From positions 41,225 to 105,224 of the forward strand of contig CANCFT010000009.1 in NCBI GenBank assembly GCA_947377285.1: 64,000 nucleotides of DNA, given 5' to 3'. Below the pieces are notes generated by a model. That model was not told the origin of the DNA. It was given only the letters and a program-made list of their open reading frames with translations, and did no database searches. The stretch is from Bacteriovoracaceae bacterium. Its GTDB lineage: Bacteria; Bdellovibrionota; Bacteriovoracia; Bacteriovoracales; Bacteriovoracaceae. Positions within the stretch are counted from its first letter, which is position 1. The number at the start of each line of letters is the position of its first letter. The translations under genes were made by a program, and so were the position numbers. Of the stretch, positions 16,878 through 26,171 are shown piece by piece.

Positions 16878-18791
16878 ATGAATATCTTAAATATTTTAAA
16901 ATCTAAATTAATGCTCAAAATCGTTAGCATAAATCTCTTAGGTGCAATACCAATTATTTTAGCAATATTTTATTTTGTAATCCCTAAGTTCGAATCAAAC
17001 TACCATCAAAATAGAGAAGAGAGAATTAAAGCTACTGTTGAATCAGTTTATAATATTTTAGATTCATTTAAATCCAAAGTAGATAAAAAAGAAATGACAG
17101 AAATGGTTGCTCAGTCTGAAGCTGCTAAATTCATTTCAAATTTGCGTTACGGCGAATCTGAATATTTTTGGATCAATAATACAAAACTTAAAATGATTAT
17201 GCATCCAATGAAGCCAGAACTTAATGGTAAAGATTTGAGTGGAATGAAAGACCCATCGGGAAAAAAAATCTTTGTGGAAATGGTTGATGTTGCTCAAAAT
17301 AAAGGAAGTGGATTTGTTTCTTATAAATGGCCTAAACCAGGAGAAGATCAACCTGTTGATAAAACTTCTTATGTCACGCTTTATAAACCGTGGGGCTGGG
17401 TACTTGGAAATGGTGTTTATATAGACGATGTAAATAAAGCTATAACAAAATTTAAATTAAATCTTTACTTTATTATTGCTATTGCGCTTTGTATTTCAAT
17501 GTCAATTACGGTTATCTCTTCTGTTTACCAAACGAGAGAACTACAAGCGATGAATAGCGAACTTTCTTCCAAAGAAGAAACTGAATTAGCCTTGAAGCGA
17601 GCAGAAGCAGATAAAAAAGAAGCGCTTGAAGCTAAAAAAATTGCAGAAATTGAAAAACAAAAGGCGGAAGTCGCAGTCCTTGAGGCACTTGAAGCAAAAA
17701 GAATTGCAGAAATTGAAAAACAAAAAGCTTCAGAAGCTGTGATGATGGCAGCAGAAGAGAAAAAGCGTGCTGAAGAGCTGGCAGTAAATGAAAAAAAATC
17801 AGCTGAAGAATTAAGAATAAAAGTTGATAAAATTCTAGAAGTTGTTCGTTCTGCAGAGTCAGGTGATTTGACATCAGCAATTGATATTCATGGGACAGAT
17901 GCAATAGGACAGCTTTCGAATGCCTTAAATTCATTTTTTGATCAACTCTCTAATGATTTAGTACAAATTGATTTTTGTGCAAAAACACTTGCACATCAAT
18001 CACTTGATTTAGATAGCAAATGTATTGTGCTAGGGCAAAATGCAAAAGATACAAATTCTCACTCTTTAGAGATGAGTACTCAGACAGATAAAGTTGTCTC
18101 GAATATTAAAAATTTAAATCAATCAACGAACGAAATGAAACAAGCTGTTAGTGAAATTTCACGCCAGGCCAATGAAACAAGTAAGTTTTCAACTGATGCT
18201 GTTAAATTTGTTAATGAAGCAAAATCTCTTGGTGGAATTCTCGGAGAAAATTCGACAGACATCGCTCAATTTATTGATGTCATAACTGCTATTGCAAGAC
18301 AAACGAATCTTTTAGCTTTAAATGCGACGATAGAAGCAGCAAGAGCAGGAGAGGCCGGAAAAGGGTTTGCGGTAGTTGCCAATGAAGTAAAAGAACTTGC
18401 AAGGCAGTCTGCCAAAGCAGCTGATGAAATTACGAAAAAAGTAATGACTATTAAAACGAATTCTCAAGAACTCACAAATTCAATTCTAAAAGTGAATGAT
18501 CAAATGGAGAATATAAATAATGCTTCTCGAGTTGTTGCCAGTGCTACCGAAGAGCAGTTTGCAACGACAGATCAGTTTGTAGAACTCATTGGGTATTCTG
18601 TAAAAGAAGCTGATCTTATTGGGCTTGGAGCAACTAAGGTGAATCAATCTGCGGTCTCAACAAGTAAGGTTGTTCATGAAAATGTTATTATTTCTAAAGA
18701 ACTTGGAGAAACGAGTGAGAAGCTCAATAAAATGGTCAAAAAGTTTAAATTAAAAAATACTAATAATCCGAAATTGAGAAATGTTGCTTAA
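16878..18791 (+). CDS. Methyl-accepting chemotaxis protein with single Cache domain
   Basis: 637 residues. Transmembrane helices at about 12-31 and 196-216 flank a periplasmic single-Cache_2 domain with '[19 protein letters not shown]' and '[10 protein letters not shown]', typical of small organic acid sensors. A coiled coil of about 100 residues follows, containing a near-identical repeat ('[12 protein letters not shown]' and '[12 protein letters not shown]'). Then comes a HAMP-like segment ('[18 protein letters not shown]', about 335-370) and the signalling domain with the conserved hairpin '[17 protein letters not shown]' near 476-492. It would control CheA and thus swimming. The long coil between membrane and HAMP is unusual. 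AGGGGA ribosome site. Confidence 0.95.
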   Translation: MNILNILKSKLMLKIVSINLLGAIPIILAIFYFVIPKFESNYHQNREERIKATVESVYNILDSFKSKVDKKEMTEMVAQSEAAKFISNLRYGESEYFWINNTKLKMIMHPMKPELNGKDLSGMKDPSGKKIFVEMVDVAQNKGSGFVSYKWPKPGEDQPVDKTSYVTLYKPWGWVLGNGVYIDDVNKAITKFKLNLYFIIAIALCISMSITVISSVYQTRELQAMNSELSSKEETELALKRAEADKKEALEAKKIAEIEKQKAEVAVLEALEAKRIAEIEKQKASEAVMMAAEEKKRAEELAVNEKKSAEELRIKVDKILEVVRSAESGDLTSAIDIHGTDAIGQLSNALNSFFDQLSNDLVQIDFCAKTLAHQSLDLDSKCIVLGQNAKDTNSHSLEMSTQTDKVVSNIKNLNQSTNEMKQAVSEISRQANETSKFSTDAVKFVNEAKSLGGILGENSTDIAQFIDVITAIARQTNLLALNATIEAARAGEAGKGFAVVANEVKELARQSAKAADEITKKVMTIKTNSQELTNSILKVNDQMENINNASRVVASATEEQFATTDQFVELIGYSVKEADLIGLGATKVNQSAVSTSKVVHENVIISKELGETSEKLNKMVKKFKLKNTNNPKLRNVA

Positions 18792-19483
18792 AAATCCGAT
18801 ACAAGATCGACCAATTCTGGATTTTCAATAAAGGGATTCGTATTATTTTGTAATTCAATTATTTTATTATTTCTTATTCTTTCTTGGTCATCAACTGGAT
18901 CTGCATGATGCCAGGCCCGTAAAACTAATTGCTGGTTAGAATCTATTGGGTACTGATAGCGAATTGAAAAATAAAAAATGGCCCTTGCTACATTGCCTTT
19001 ATGGGCCGATGGTGGCTCAAAACAATTCTCGCCAAGTTCATTAGTTCCACGCTTACTTTGATCTTGTGCCCATTTTACAATTTTGACTTCACAAAATGGC
19101 AAATTAGAACGGATTGAGTTCGTTGAACTTGAGGTGACAAATAAATGGTGAAGATCACTTTTAGCTTCTCCATTTGCTCCTTCAGACTGAGGCCAAGTGT
19201 GCTCGATATTCATTAATTTTGCGCTTGGAATTTCTTGTGTTGTAATGCATTCACTTGGGGAATAAACACCACATATTACTCCAGAGTGATTGTCGAGAAT
19301 GGTGAATAAATCAATATTGGCTTGTTTATAATTTATTGGATGATGAGGAACTGTCACAATTTGATGAAGAAATATTTTTAAATCAGTAGCAGGTAATAAT
19401 TTTAATTGATCCATTTCAAGATTTGAAAATTTGGCCCATGTGACCTTTGAAATGAATAATAAATAAAAAATCTGAAATATCAT
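18788..19483 (-). CDS. Endonuclease I family secreted nuclease
   Basis: 231 residues with an N-terminal signal peptide ('[16 protein letters not shown]'). The endonuclease I (EndA) fold of the beta-beta-alpha-metal type is shown by 'NIEHTWPQS' (general-base His95) and 'DLHHLF' (110-115), followed by Asn- and Arg-containing '[10 protein letters not shown]'. The family degrades DNA non-specifically outside the cytoplasm. In a predatory or scavenging bacterium it would help digest foreign or prey DNA; this is inference. Convergent with the chemoreceptor gene, sharing four bases. Confidence 0.92.
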   Translation of the reverse strand: MIFQIFYLLFISKVTWAKFSNLEMDQLKLLPATDLKIFLHQIVTVPHHPINYKQANIDLFTILDNHSGVICGVYSPSECITTQEIPSAKLMNIEHTWPQSEGANGEAKSDLHHLFVTSSSTNSIRSNLPFCEVKIVKWAQDQSKRGTNELGENCFEPPSAHKGNVARAIFYFSIRYQYPIDSNQQLVLRAWHHADPVDDQERIRNNKIIELQNNTNPFIENPELVDLVSDF

Positions 19484-19624
19484 TTATATACTCCTAGTAG
19501 CCTATGAGTATCAAATTTTTGTGCGTTAAACAATTATCAATTGAAATTTGTTAGGACAATTTCTTAGGCAACTAGTTGTAAGTCGTGATAACTATAATCA
19601 AATTTTTAAATCATGGAGCCTACT

Positions 19625-19837
19625 GTGGTCAGCAAGTTCGCGGCAATTGTCGCAATCTTTTATTTTTCATTTTTCTCAAATTTAACTTTTGCTAAATCAA
19701 CAACACATTCAAAAAGAGTCGAAGACTATTTTGAAATAATAAACAGTATTCAACACGATGATCAAAAATCAACAATTGGAGAATTGGATATCGTCGTTAT
19801 TAATAAATTCTCAGGAATGGTTGAAGCAGTTGCATAA
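19625..19837 (+). CDS. Small exported protein, unknown function
   Basis: About 70 residues. A signal peptide ('FAAIVAIFYFSFFSNLTFA') is followed by a short mature region ('KSTTHSKRVEDYFEI...'). I take the GTG at 19625 as start because GGAG lies six bases before it; an ATG four codons earlier overlaps that GGAG. No family recognised. It precedes a 35-codon ORF and the prephenate dehydratase gene on the same strand. Confidence 0.55.
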   Translation: MVSKFAAIVAIFYFSFFSNLTFAKSTTHSKRVEDYFEIINSIQHDDQKSTIGELDIVVINKFSGMVEAVA

Positions 19838-19873
19838 GTTAAATGTTGGAAGAGTTTTCAAGGTGGTTTAACA

Positions 19874-19981
19874 ATGGGTTTTGATTTTGAAATGAGTTTA
19901 ACCTTAAAAGAATTTATTGAACTTCGAGGAATGCTTCTTGATTGCCAAGCTCAAAGTCATTGTCCAGAGAGTATTAATTGA
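19874..19981 (+). CDS. 35-residue ORF coupled to the prephenate dehydratase gene
   Basis: ATG at 19874, preceded by AAGGTGG, opens 'MGFDFEMSLTLKEFIELRG' and closes with TGA at 19979-19981. The stop overlaps the TTG start of the next gene (TTGA), so ribosomes finishing here could reinitiate on prephenate dehydratase, whose own ribosome site is poor. The peptide is acidic and has three Phe but no Phe run, so a classical attenuation leader is not evident. It may be a short functional protein or just a coupling leader. Confidence 0.5.
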   Translation: MGFDFEMSLTLKEFIELRGMLLDCQAQSHCPESIN

Positions 19982-20838
19982 AAATTGGCATACAAGGGAT
20001 AAAAGCTTCTTTTCATGACGTCGCTGCAAAAAAATATTTTGTGAATCATGAAATATCGCCTGTTGAATGCCTGACATTTAAAAATCTATGTACAACTTTA
20101 CAAAAAAAAGATTCAAAATATGCCTTGATGGCCATTGAAAATTCAATTGCTGGAAGTATTTTAACGAATTACTCACTTTTAGAAACATATAATTTTAAAA
20201 TTATTGGTGAAGTTTTTTTGCGGATAAAAATGAATTTAATGGCACTGCCCGGTCAAAAGTTGGAAGATATACGCATTATTCAATCTCATCCAATGGCCTT
20301 ATTGCAATGTCAGGAATTTTTAACAGATCATCCTCAAATGCCAAAGATGAAAATTTTAGAATCAAGTGATACTGCAGAAAGTGCGAAAGTCATTTATGAA
20401 AAACAACTCTTATCAAACGCAGCGATAGCGAGTGAATTGGCTGCAGAAACTTATCATTTAGAAATTTTAAATCATGGCATTGAAACGAATCGACAAAATT
20501 ATACACGCTTTTTAGTTATTGCTAATCGTGAGACACCAAGTTTTTTCACAACAGAAGATAAACTTCCTAATAAAACCTCACTCTGTTTTGAAGTGGACCA
20601 TCGGCCAGGAAGCTTGGCCTATATTTTAAATATTTTTAGTCAGCACAATGTGAATATGACAAAAATTCAATCTGTTCCTATCTTAGGAAAACCTTATCAA
20701 TATTCATTTCATATAGACCTAGAGTGGGTTGATTATGAACTTTTTCAAACCGCTATTGTTATTGTAAATACTAAAGTTAGCCGATTGGTTAGTTTTGGAG
20801 AGTATAGAAGTGGTGAGAGATCAACGGTTCAAGCTTAA
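19978..20838 (+). CDS. pheA: Prephenate dehydratase with C-terminal ACT domain
   Basis: 286 residues. It converts prephenate to phenylpyruvate, the committed step to phenylalanine. Family motifs are present: 'MAIENSIAGS' (51-60), 'SHPMALLQC' (103-111), 'DTAESAK' (131-137) and 'YTRF' (175-178), which includes the catalytic Thr. An ACT domain follows from about residue 200. The motifs that usually bind Phe, GALV and ESRP, read GSLA (211-214) and QSVP (231-234) here, so feedback control may be altered. The start is TTG, overlapping the stop of a 35-codon ORF. No chorismate mutase domain is attached. Confidence 0.93.
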   Translation: MKIGIQGIKASFHDVAAKKYFVNHEISPVECLTFKNLCTTLQKKDSKYALMAIENSIAGSILTNYSLLETYNFKIIGEVFLRIKMNLMALPGQKLEDIRIIQSHPMALLQCQEFLTDHPQMPKMKILESSDTAESAKVIYEKQLLSNAAIASELAAETYHLEILNHGIETNRQNYTRFLVIANRETPSFFTTEDKLPNKTSLCFEVDHRPGSLAYILNIFSQHNVNMTKIQSVPILGKPYQYSFHIDLEWVDYELFQTAIVIVNTKVSRLVSFGEYRSGERSTVQA

Positions 20839-21005
20839 AAAAATTAATTAATCAGGTATTGCTAGTTACTAAGTTACCGAGATCATATCACAGGAAAAAT
20901 AATCCCTTTATTTTCTTTGGGCGTTATGCGCTAAACCTATTTTATAATTATAGCTAGGTCAGAAGTAGTCTGGCCTGTTTTGGTTTTTAATCTCGACGAG
21001 TGTAA

Positions 21006-22967
21006 ATGAGTAGCATAAACGGAAATTATTCAAAAGAATTAGCAAAGTCTCGCGAGAACTTTAATAATGCTGTTCAAAAAATCAAAGAAAATTATGATAA
21101 AAATATTCATGATGTCGAAGAAAACAATGCCAGAAGAGAAGAGCAATCTTCTAAAGTTAATGAAAGTCGAAGAGAAAAATTAATAGATGCCAATCATGAT
21201 CAATTAGTTAATTTAAGTAATAAAACAGATACAATCTTAGAGCAAAAACAAAAAGAATTTCTGCAGGGACTTAAAACTGAAAGAGATCAATCTGATTCAG
21301 GACTTAAAAAAGCTCGTGAAGATTTTCAAGATAAATTAGGATCAATTAAAGAATCTTATTTAAAGACGGCAGAACAAATGAAAGATTCTCACGACCGTCA
21401 GGATAGAGATAACGAACAAAAATATTTTACTGGAATTCAAACTACTAAATTTAATACTGATAAAAAAATTCAAGAAATGCAGAAAAATACAGAAAACACT
21501 ATTCATAATGCAAACACAGATGCAGCTGCTCAGAAAAAAGAACTGACTCACCGTAATCAACAAAATCTAGAAGAAGTAAAAAGAGATAGTCATGCTGAAC
21601 TAGACAAAAAAACGGAATATAGTCTCAAGAAAATGCAAGAATTGACTCGTAATAAAGATGCTGAACTTAACAATCTCAATGAAAAATATGATTTTAATAT
21701 GGGGAAAAGTAAAGCTGAAGACAAAGAGCTCTTCGATAATACTTTAAATCGATATGAAGATCATACTAAAGATTTACTTCGATCTTTTCAAACTAAATAC
21801 AATCGACTTGAAGATAATGCAAATCAAAAAATGCAAATTGAAAAAGGTCATCATGATAAAGAATTGTATAATAGTGAAAGAGAGAAAGCCTTATTTGTCG
21901 ATAGAAACTTTAAAGGTGAAGGGGCAGAAGGGGAAAAATCAGTAATTAAAGATCATTACGAGCATAGACTTGGAAATCTAAAAAAGAATTTAGCAGAACA
22001 AGCAGATAAATTCCAAAGAGAATCTGCTGAGCTTAATAGTGATTCAAAATTTGAAATGAAAGCCCGCGATTTAGAAAATCAAAAAAAAGCAGATAAGCGA
22101 GATGATCACTTTAGAAAAGAAATTACAGATATAGAAAAGCGTTCGCGGTCAAGCGAAGATTCTTTGAGTGGATTATTTAGAGAAAAACTTCACGAACAAG
22201 AAGATACTGACGGAAAAAAAATTAATTTTGAAAGAGATGTTGGAAGACAAAAGCTTGATAATCAAAAGCGGGCATTTGGAAAGTCTGTCAATAAACTAAC
22301 AGAAATGAATATCAATAATATTCAAAAGCTTCAAGATGAAAACTCAATTGAAAAGGCTAATTTAATTGAAAATTCAAAGAGAGAAATTCATCAAACTGTT
22401 GCAGAAGTTAGAGATAGTTATCGTCAAAAATTTGATAAAACAGTTGAGAGTTATGATAAAAAACTATTAGGCCAAGAAAGCTTAGTTGAAAAAATTAAAG
22501 ATGAAGCTGAAGGACGAATTGAAAATATTTCGCGCAATACTCAAAAACAAATAGACTCAGAGGCAAGTTATAATTTAGAAGCACGTGCTTCTGACAGAAA
22601 AATTATGCAGGATAATTTTGCTGAATTAAAAAGAGACTATGATCAGAAATATAGATCATCTAAAGATCAATTTGACCAAGAGCTTAATCATGTAAAAAAG
22701 CTCAATGATGTTATGGTGACGCGTTTGTCTCGAAAAAATGAAGATGAAAAAGCTTCATTATTAACTGAGCATAATAAAGAATTAAAAAGAGTAACTACTG
22801 AGCTTCGCGATGATTTATCTCGATTTTCTAAATCGGCTAAAATAGAGAAGGATAATCTCATTGAGACTTATGAGCGCAGAATTCAAGACCTGAAGAGCTC
22901 ATACGATATAGAGAAATTGCGTTATTCTGAAAACAAAAAAACCGATCCGAACTCTACGAAAGCATAA
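21006..22967 (+). CDS. Long coiled-coil protein, unknown function
   Basis: 653 residues, almost wholly alpha-helical coiled coil, very rich in Lys, Glu, Asp, Asn and Gln, with few hydrophobics and no Cys or Trp seen. No signal peptide or membrane helix is present, so it is probably cytoplasmic and filament- or rod-forming. Short recurring units such as 'NTQKQIDSEA', 'KSSYDIEKL' and repeated R/K-D-x-x-D/E segments occur throughout. It stands alone between pheA and an exported protein gene, with a possible -10 TATAAT at 20943-20948. I recognise no named family; a cytoskeletal or polar-scaffold role is a guess from composition. Confidence 0.75.
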   Translation: MSSINGNYSKELAKSRENFNNAVQKIKENYDKNIHDVEENNARREEQSSKVNESRREKLIDANHDQLVNLSNKTDTILEQKQKEFLQGLKTERDQSDSGLKKAREDFQDKLGSIKESYLKTAEQMKDSHDRQDRDNEQKYFTGIQTTKFNTDKKIQEMQKNTENTIHNANTDAAAQKKELTHRNQQNLEEVKRDSHAELDKKTEYSLKKMQELTRNKDAELNNLNEKYDFNMGKSKAEDKELFDNTLNRYEDHTKDLLRSFQTKYNRLEDNANQKMQIEKGHHDKELYNSEREKALFVDRNFKGEGAEGEKSVIKDHYEHRLGNLKKNLAEQADKFQRESAELNSDSKFEMKARDLENQKKADKRDDHFRKEITDIEKRSRSSEDSLSGLFREKLHEQEDTDGKKINFERDVGRQKLDNQKRAFGKSVNKLTEMNINNIQKLQDENSIEKANLIENSKREIHQTVAEVRDSYRQKFDKTVESYDKKLLGQESLVEKIKDEAEGRIENISRNTQKQIDSEASYNLEARASDRKIMQDNFAELKRDYDQKYRSSKDQFDQELNHVKKLNDVMVTRLSRKNEDEKASLLTEHNKELKRVTTELRDDLSRFSKSAKIEKDNLIETYERRIQDLKSSYDIEKLRYSENKKTDPNSTKA

Positions 22968-23025
22968 ATTATGCATTTGCTCTCTGTGGCATTGGCAAAA
23001 TTTCTTGCAAATTTCTTTAAAGATT

Positions 23026-23046
23026 GACCGAACTACGACATAATAG
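23026..23046 (+). promoter_or_regulatory. Motif shared with the region before the PEGA-domain gene
   Basis: GACCGAACTA followed by five bases and TAAT lies about 35-54 bases before the ATG at 23080. The same ten bases, the same five-base gap and the same TAAT occur at 63747-63765, 10-28 bases before the ATG at 63775. TAATAG here could serve as a -10. A common promoter class or operator is possible; two copies are too few to decide. Confidence 0.35.
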
Positions 23047-23079
23047 CTCAACTTTAACGCGCGATGGTTGGGATCTATT

Positions 23080-24114
23080 ATGAAAATGATGTCTCTTTTT
23101 CTTTTATTAAATTCAATTTTTTTCTCTTTGGCCCATGCTGAAATTGACTTAGATCAGTTGCAAGCTAAATTAAAATCAACTGGTCTCATTGGCGAAATTC
23201 ATGGCTCAACAGGGGAAAGTGGAACACCTGAAAATTCACAAATTTTTGTTTTCACTTATCGCAATCCAAATGATTTTTTTGATAATATTCAATTACCCTT
23301 AACTTCTGAAGACTCCGCTATATTGGCCCAATTAAAAACTCTTAAACGCCATCAATTTTATAATGTGAAAGGTGATTTCATCACAAACAAAGCTCCTATT
23401 AAACACATTAATGTTTCTTCATTAGATTTAGTAAAAGACTATACTTCTGAACTTGATCTTTTGCCTTACAAGTACAAAGGGGATGTTAATGATTTAAAAT
23501 TGAAGTCAGAATTTGTTGGTCGAGTTCACGCGAAAGGACTTGAAGGCAAAATGATGGTTATCGAATATAAAGATCGAATCGTTCCTGTGTTCGTTACAGA
23601 GCCAACTTCTCAAGCCATTGTGAATACTCTTTATCGAGGTGACTTAGTCAGAGTAAAGATTCGTGTTCGATCTGATCCCCAAGCTCCAACTCATATTAGT
23701 TTAGCAAGCGCTCAATCTCTTCCTGCCGGAACATTGCCAATTGTTTTATTAGAGTCGTTGGTTAAAACACATGGAAGTCCAATTTCCAAAACTGGTTATT
23801 TAATTAAATTTCCAAAAAGCCCACAAATTAATACAAATATCTATGCCCTATTAGTTGAAGATCCAGAAGGAACAACAATTCAATACACCCTGACTAATTT
23901 TGATTCACCGGATCTTTTTAAAAAAGTACGAGAAAAATTAGAGAAAGTTTGGGATGAAAATTTAAGTACTATTGAAAATGACCGCAATAAATTGGTTAAT
24001 CGCAAACTTTTAGTTCATGCCACAGGAATTTCTAATATGGTGGATGCTGGACAAGCGAATCCACAAATTTTAGTTAATTCTTTGGATGAACTTACAATTG
24101 ATGTTCAAAAATAA
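23080..24114 (+). CDS. Exported protein, unknown function
   Basis: 344 residues with signal peptide 'MMSLFLLLNSIFFSLAHA' and a mature part starting 'EIDLDQLQAKL'. The middle contains a beta-rich stretch ('GKMMVIEYKDRIVPVFVTEP', 'YRGDLVRVKIRVRSDP') that looks like an OB-type barrel. The rest is mixed alpha/beta. A TTG four codons upstream is the longer option; the ATG has only a weak GGGA before it. The stop TAA is directly followed by the ATG of an EamA transporter, so the two are probably co-transcribed. No family recognised. Confidence 0.7.
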   Translation: MKMMSLFLLLNSIFFSLAHAEIDLDQLQAKLKSTGLIGEIHGSTGESGTPENSQIFVFTYRNPNDFFDNIQLPLTSEDSAILAQLKTLKRHQFYNVKGDFITNKAPIKHINVSSLDLVKDYTSELDLLPYKYKGDVNDLKLKSEFVGRVHAKGLEGKMMVIEYKDRIVPVFVTEPTSQAIVNTLYRGDLVRVKIRVRSDPQAPTHISLASAQSLPAGTLPIVLLESLVKTHGSPISKTGYLIKFPKSPQINTNIYALLVEDPEGTTIQYTLTNFDSPDLFKKVREKLEKVWDENLSTIENDRNKLVNRKLLVHATGISNMVDAGQANPQILVNSLDELTIDVQK

Positions 24115-25017
24115 ATGTTAGATAAACTCAATTTTATCAATCCACTTTATTTTGCTTTAAGTGCGACTCTTTGTTTTTCCTACGCGAGTATTATTTTTAC
24201 CGAATTTGCTAGAAAGGTGAGTCCATTGTGGATGAACACATTTAAAGCAGCAGTTTCACTAATTGCTTTTATTCTCACTATTTTTATTTTTAAAATTTGG
24301 ATTACTCCGACTCAGTCTACACTCATCGCTTTGCTTCTTTCCGGATGCATTGGTTTAATGATTGGTGACATTTTTATGTTAAAAGCAATGGCCTCTTTAG
24401 GGGCTTCTCGCATGCTTATGATCTTTGGACTCCAGCCTTTTTTTCTAGGACTTGGAGGTGCCCTTTTTTTTCACCAGCACTTTTCACTCTATAACTTATT
24501 AGGCTTAATGTTTATGACTTTATGCTTATTCACTATAAGCTTAGAGCATTTTAAAAAAAGTGGAGTGTGGCAATTAGATGGTTTACTGGCCGGTCTCCTG
24601 GCCATTATTTTAGATGGAATTGGTATTTTTTTAACAAGATATTCTTTTGATAACACCGTCGGAATTACAGCGATTGAAGTCAATGCAATCCGCTGTGTTG
24701 GTGCATTATTAGGGTTTGGACTCATTTATTTTTTTAAAGAAAAAATTAGTTTTAGACCGACATGGAAAACTTTTACAAAAGATGAAAAAGTTCGAATTGT
24801 CGCGGGTTCATTATTGGGCACTTTTGTTTCGCTTATTTTGTACTTAACGGCAGTCTCGAGAGGAAAGCTCTCGATTGTTTCTGCAGTAACTGTTACAGGA
24901 CCAATGTTTGCAAGTGTCTTTGAGAGTGTTCGTTATAAAAGAATGCCGAACATTTATACAATGATGGCCTTTATTTTTTTCTTATCGGGATTTTTTATTT
25001 TTGCAAAAATATCTTAG
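24115..25017 (+). CDS. EamA-family (DMT superfamily) transporter
   Basis: 300 residues with ten predicted transmembrane helices in two five-helix EamA repeats (roughly 8-135 and 155-298). The second repeat contains 'LLAGLLAIILDGIGIFLTRYSF' and ends 'MMAFIFFLSGFFIFAKI'. Such proteins export amino acids or other small metabolites; the substrate is unknown. The gene begins immediately after the stop of the preceding exported-protein gene. The 3' end is convergent with an oxidoreductase gene. Confidence 0.88.
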   Translation: MLDKLNFINPLYFALSATLCFSYASIIFTEFARKVSPLWMNTFKAAVSLIAFILTIFIFKIWITPTQSTLIALLLSGCIGLMIGDIFMLKAMASLGASRMLMIFGLQPFFLGLGGALFFHQHFSLYNLLGLMFMTLCLFTISLEHFKKSGVWQLDGLLAGLLAIILDGIGIFLTRYSFDNTVGITAIEVNAIRCVGALLGFGLIYFFKEKISFRPTWKTFTKDEKVRIVAGSLLGTFVSLILYLTAVSRGKLSIVSAVTVTGPMFASVFESVRYKRMPNIYTMMAFIFFLSGFFIFAKIS

Positions 25018-25033
25018 CTATTATTGCCAACAA

Positions 25034-26035
25034 CTAACCAGCTTTTCTATAGGCCGGTAGAGGACAATCCAAATGCATATCACAAGCTTCAGAAACAGCT
25101 TTTACACCTGAATTAAATGCAAAATTTATAGATCCACCACTTTTTCCAGAAGCTAAATCACCCACGAAAAAGAGTCCTTTCATAGATGACTCAGAGAAAA
25201 ATTCGCCCGTCTCAGTTTTCGTACTTATTCCAAGAGTGTTTAAATAATTTGTTGGTCGCTCTGTTCCCAAGGCCACAACGACAACAGAAACAATAAGCGG
25301 TGGGTATTTTTCATCTTTAAAGTAAACGACAGATGAAGAATCTTTTGCATCGATACGCTCAATGAGACTTTCAGATAAGTAATGAATTTTCTTTTCGTCT
25401 ACTAGGCTCTGGGTATTTTTGGCATTTTGTTCAATCATTCTAGTAAAAGAACTTCCTCTGTAACTTAGGACAACGGAGTGACCTCTTTCAGTTAAAATTT
25501 TAGTATATTCCGCTGAAGAGTCCCCACCACCGACAACGAGAACACATCTTTGTTCAGCTTTTATATTTTGAATATCATAATGAATTTTATCGCTAATTTT
25601 TGGATCGATTGGTACGCCTAAGTTTCTTGGAGCCGCCATATTTCCAATTGCAACAAAGACCACATCGCATGTATAGGTGTCTTCTTTGGTAGCAACATTA
25701 AATTGGCCATTTCTTAACTTTGTAATTTGTGTGACTTGTTGGTGGAATTCTATTTTTAATTTATATTTAGTTATTACTTCGTTTAAGTAATCAAAAAATT
25801 CTTTTTTGGTCATATCAGTAATACACATATCACCAATACAAGCGGCCATTCTGCCTTTATAATTGGCCAGGATTGGTTTTTCGTCAGGATACTTACTAGA
25901 GATCATATAGGCGACTTCACCAAACCTTTCAATGATGACAATATCCTCTGATTTATATCCACGGTTAATGGCCTCTATTGCAGTGGCAATCCCTGCAGGC
26001 CCGGCCCCAATGATGACGATTGGAAAAGTGCTCAT
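25034..26035 (-). CDS. FAD/NAD(P)-dependent pyridine nucleotide-disulfide-type oxidoreductase
   Basis: 333 residues of the thioredoxin-reductase-like fold. The FAD-binding 'IIGAGPAG' is at residues 8-15, and a second Rossmann motif 'VVGGGDSSAEY' for NAD(P)H is near 166-176. The second FAD contact 'GLFFVGDLASG' is near the C-terminus. There is no CxxC redox-active pair, so it is not a classical thioredoxin reductase; YpdA-type or ferredoxin-NADP reductase-like enzymes share this layout. The electron acceptor cannot be told. It stands alone, convergent with the EamA gene. Confidence 0.88.
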   Translation of the reverse strand: MSTFPIVIIGAGPAGIATAIEAINRGYKSEDIVIIERFGEVAYMISSKYPDEKPILANYKGRMAACIGDMCITDMTKKEFFDYLNEVITKYKLKIEFHQQVTQITKLRNGQFNVATKEDTYTCDVVFVAIGNMAAPRNLGVPIDPKISDKIHYDIQNIKAEQRCVLVVGGGDSSAEYTKILTERGHSVVLSYRGSSFTRMIEQNAKNTQSLVDEKKIHYLSESLIERIDAKDSSSVVYFKDEKYPPLIVSVVVVALGTERPTNYLNTLGISTKTETGEFFSESSMKGLFFVGDLASGKSGGSINFAFNSGVKAVSEACDMHLDCPLPAYRKAG

Positions 26036-26171
26036 TTCTTAACTCCTATATTTTGTAACTAACTTATCGGTCGCCAACCTTTAAATCTTTAGCTTATTTG
26101 TCGGGTATTTTAAGGTTTTCTAAGTTAATGAATTTATTTACAAATCTTCATTAAAAAAAGAGAATTTTAGG

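Noticed and set aside
17632..17934. Leu/Phe-rich minus-strand ORF opposite the chemoreceptor coil
   Set aside because: It is produced by the Glu/Lys/Ala repeat codons of the coiled coil read backwards.
21754..21945. Plus-strand ORF inside the coiled-coil gene
   Set aside because: It overlaps the gene in another frame; its composition simply follows the A-rich codons of the coil.
25034..26035. Thioredoxin reductase
   Set aside because: The FAD and NAD(P)H motifs fit the fold, but the CxxC redox pair is missing.
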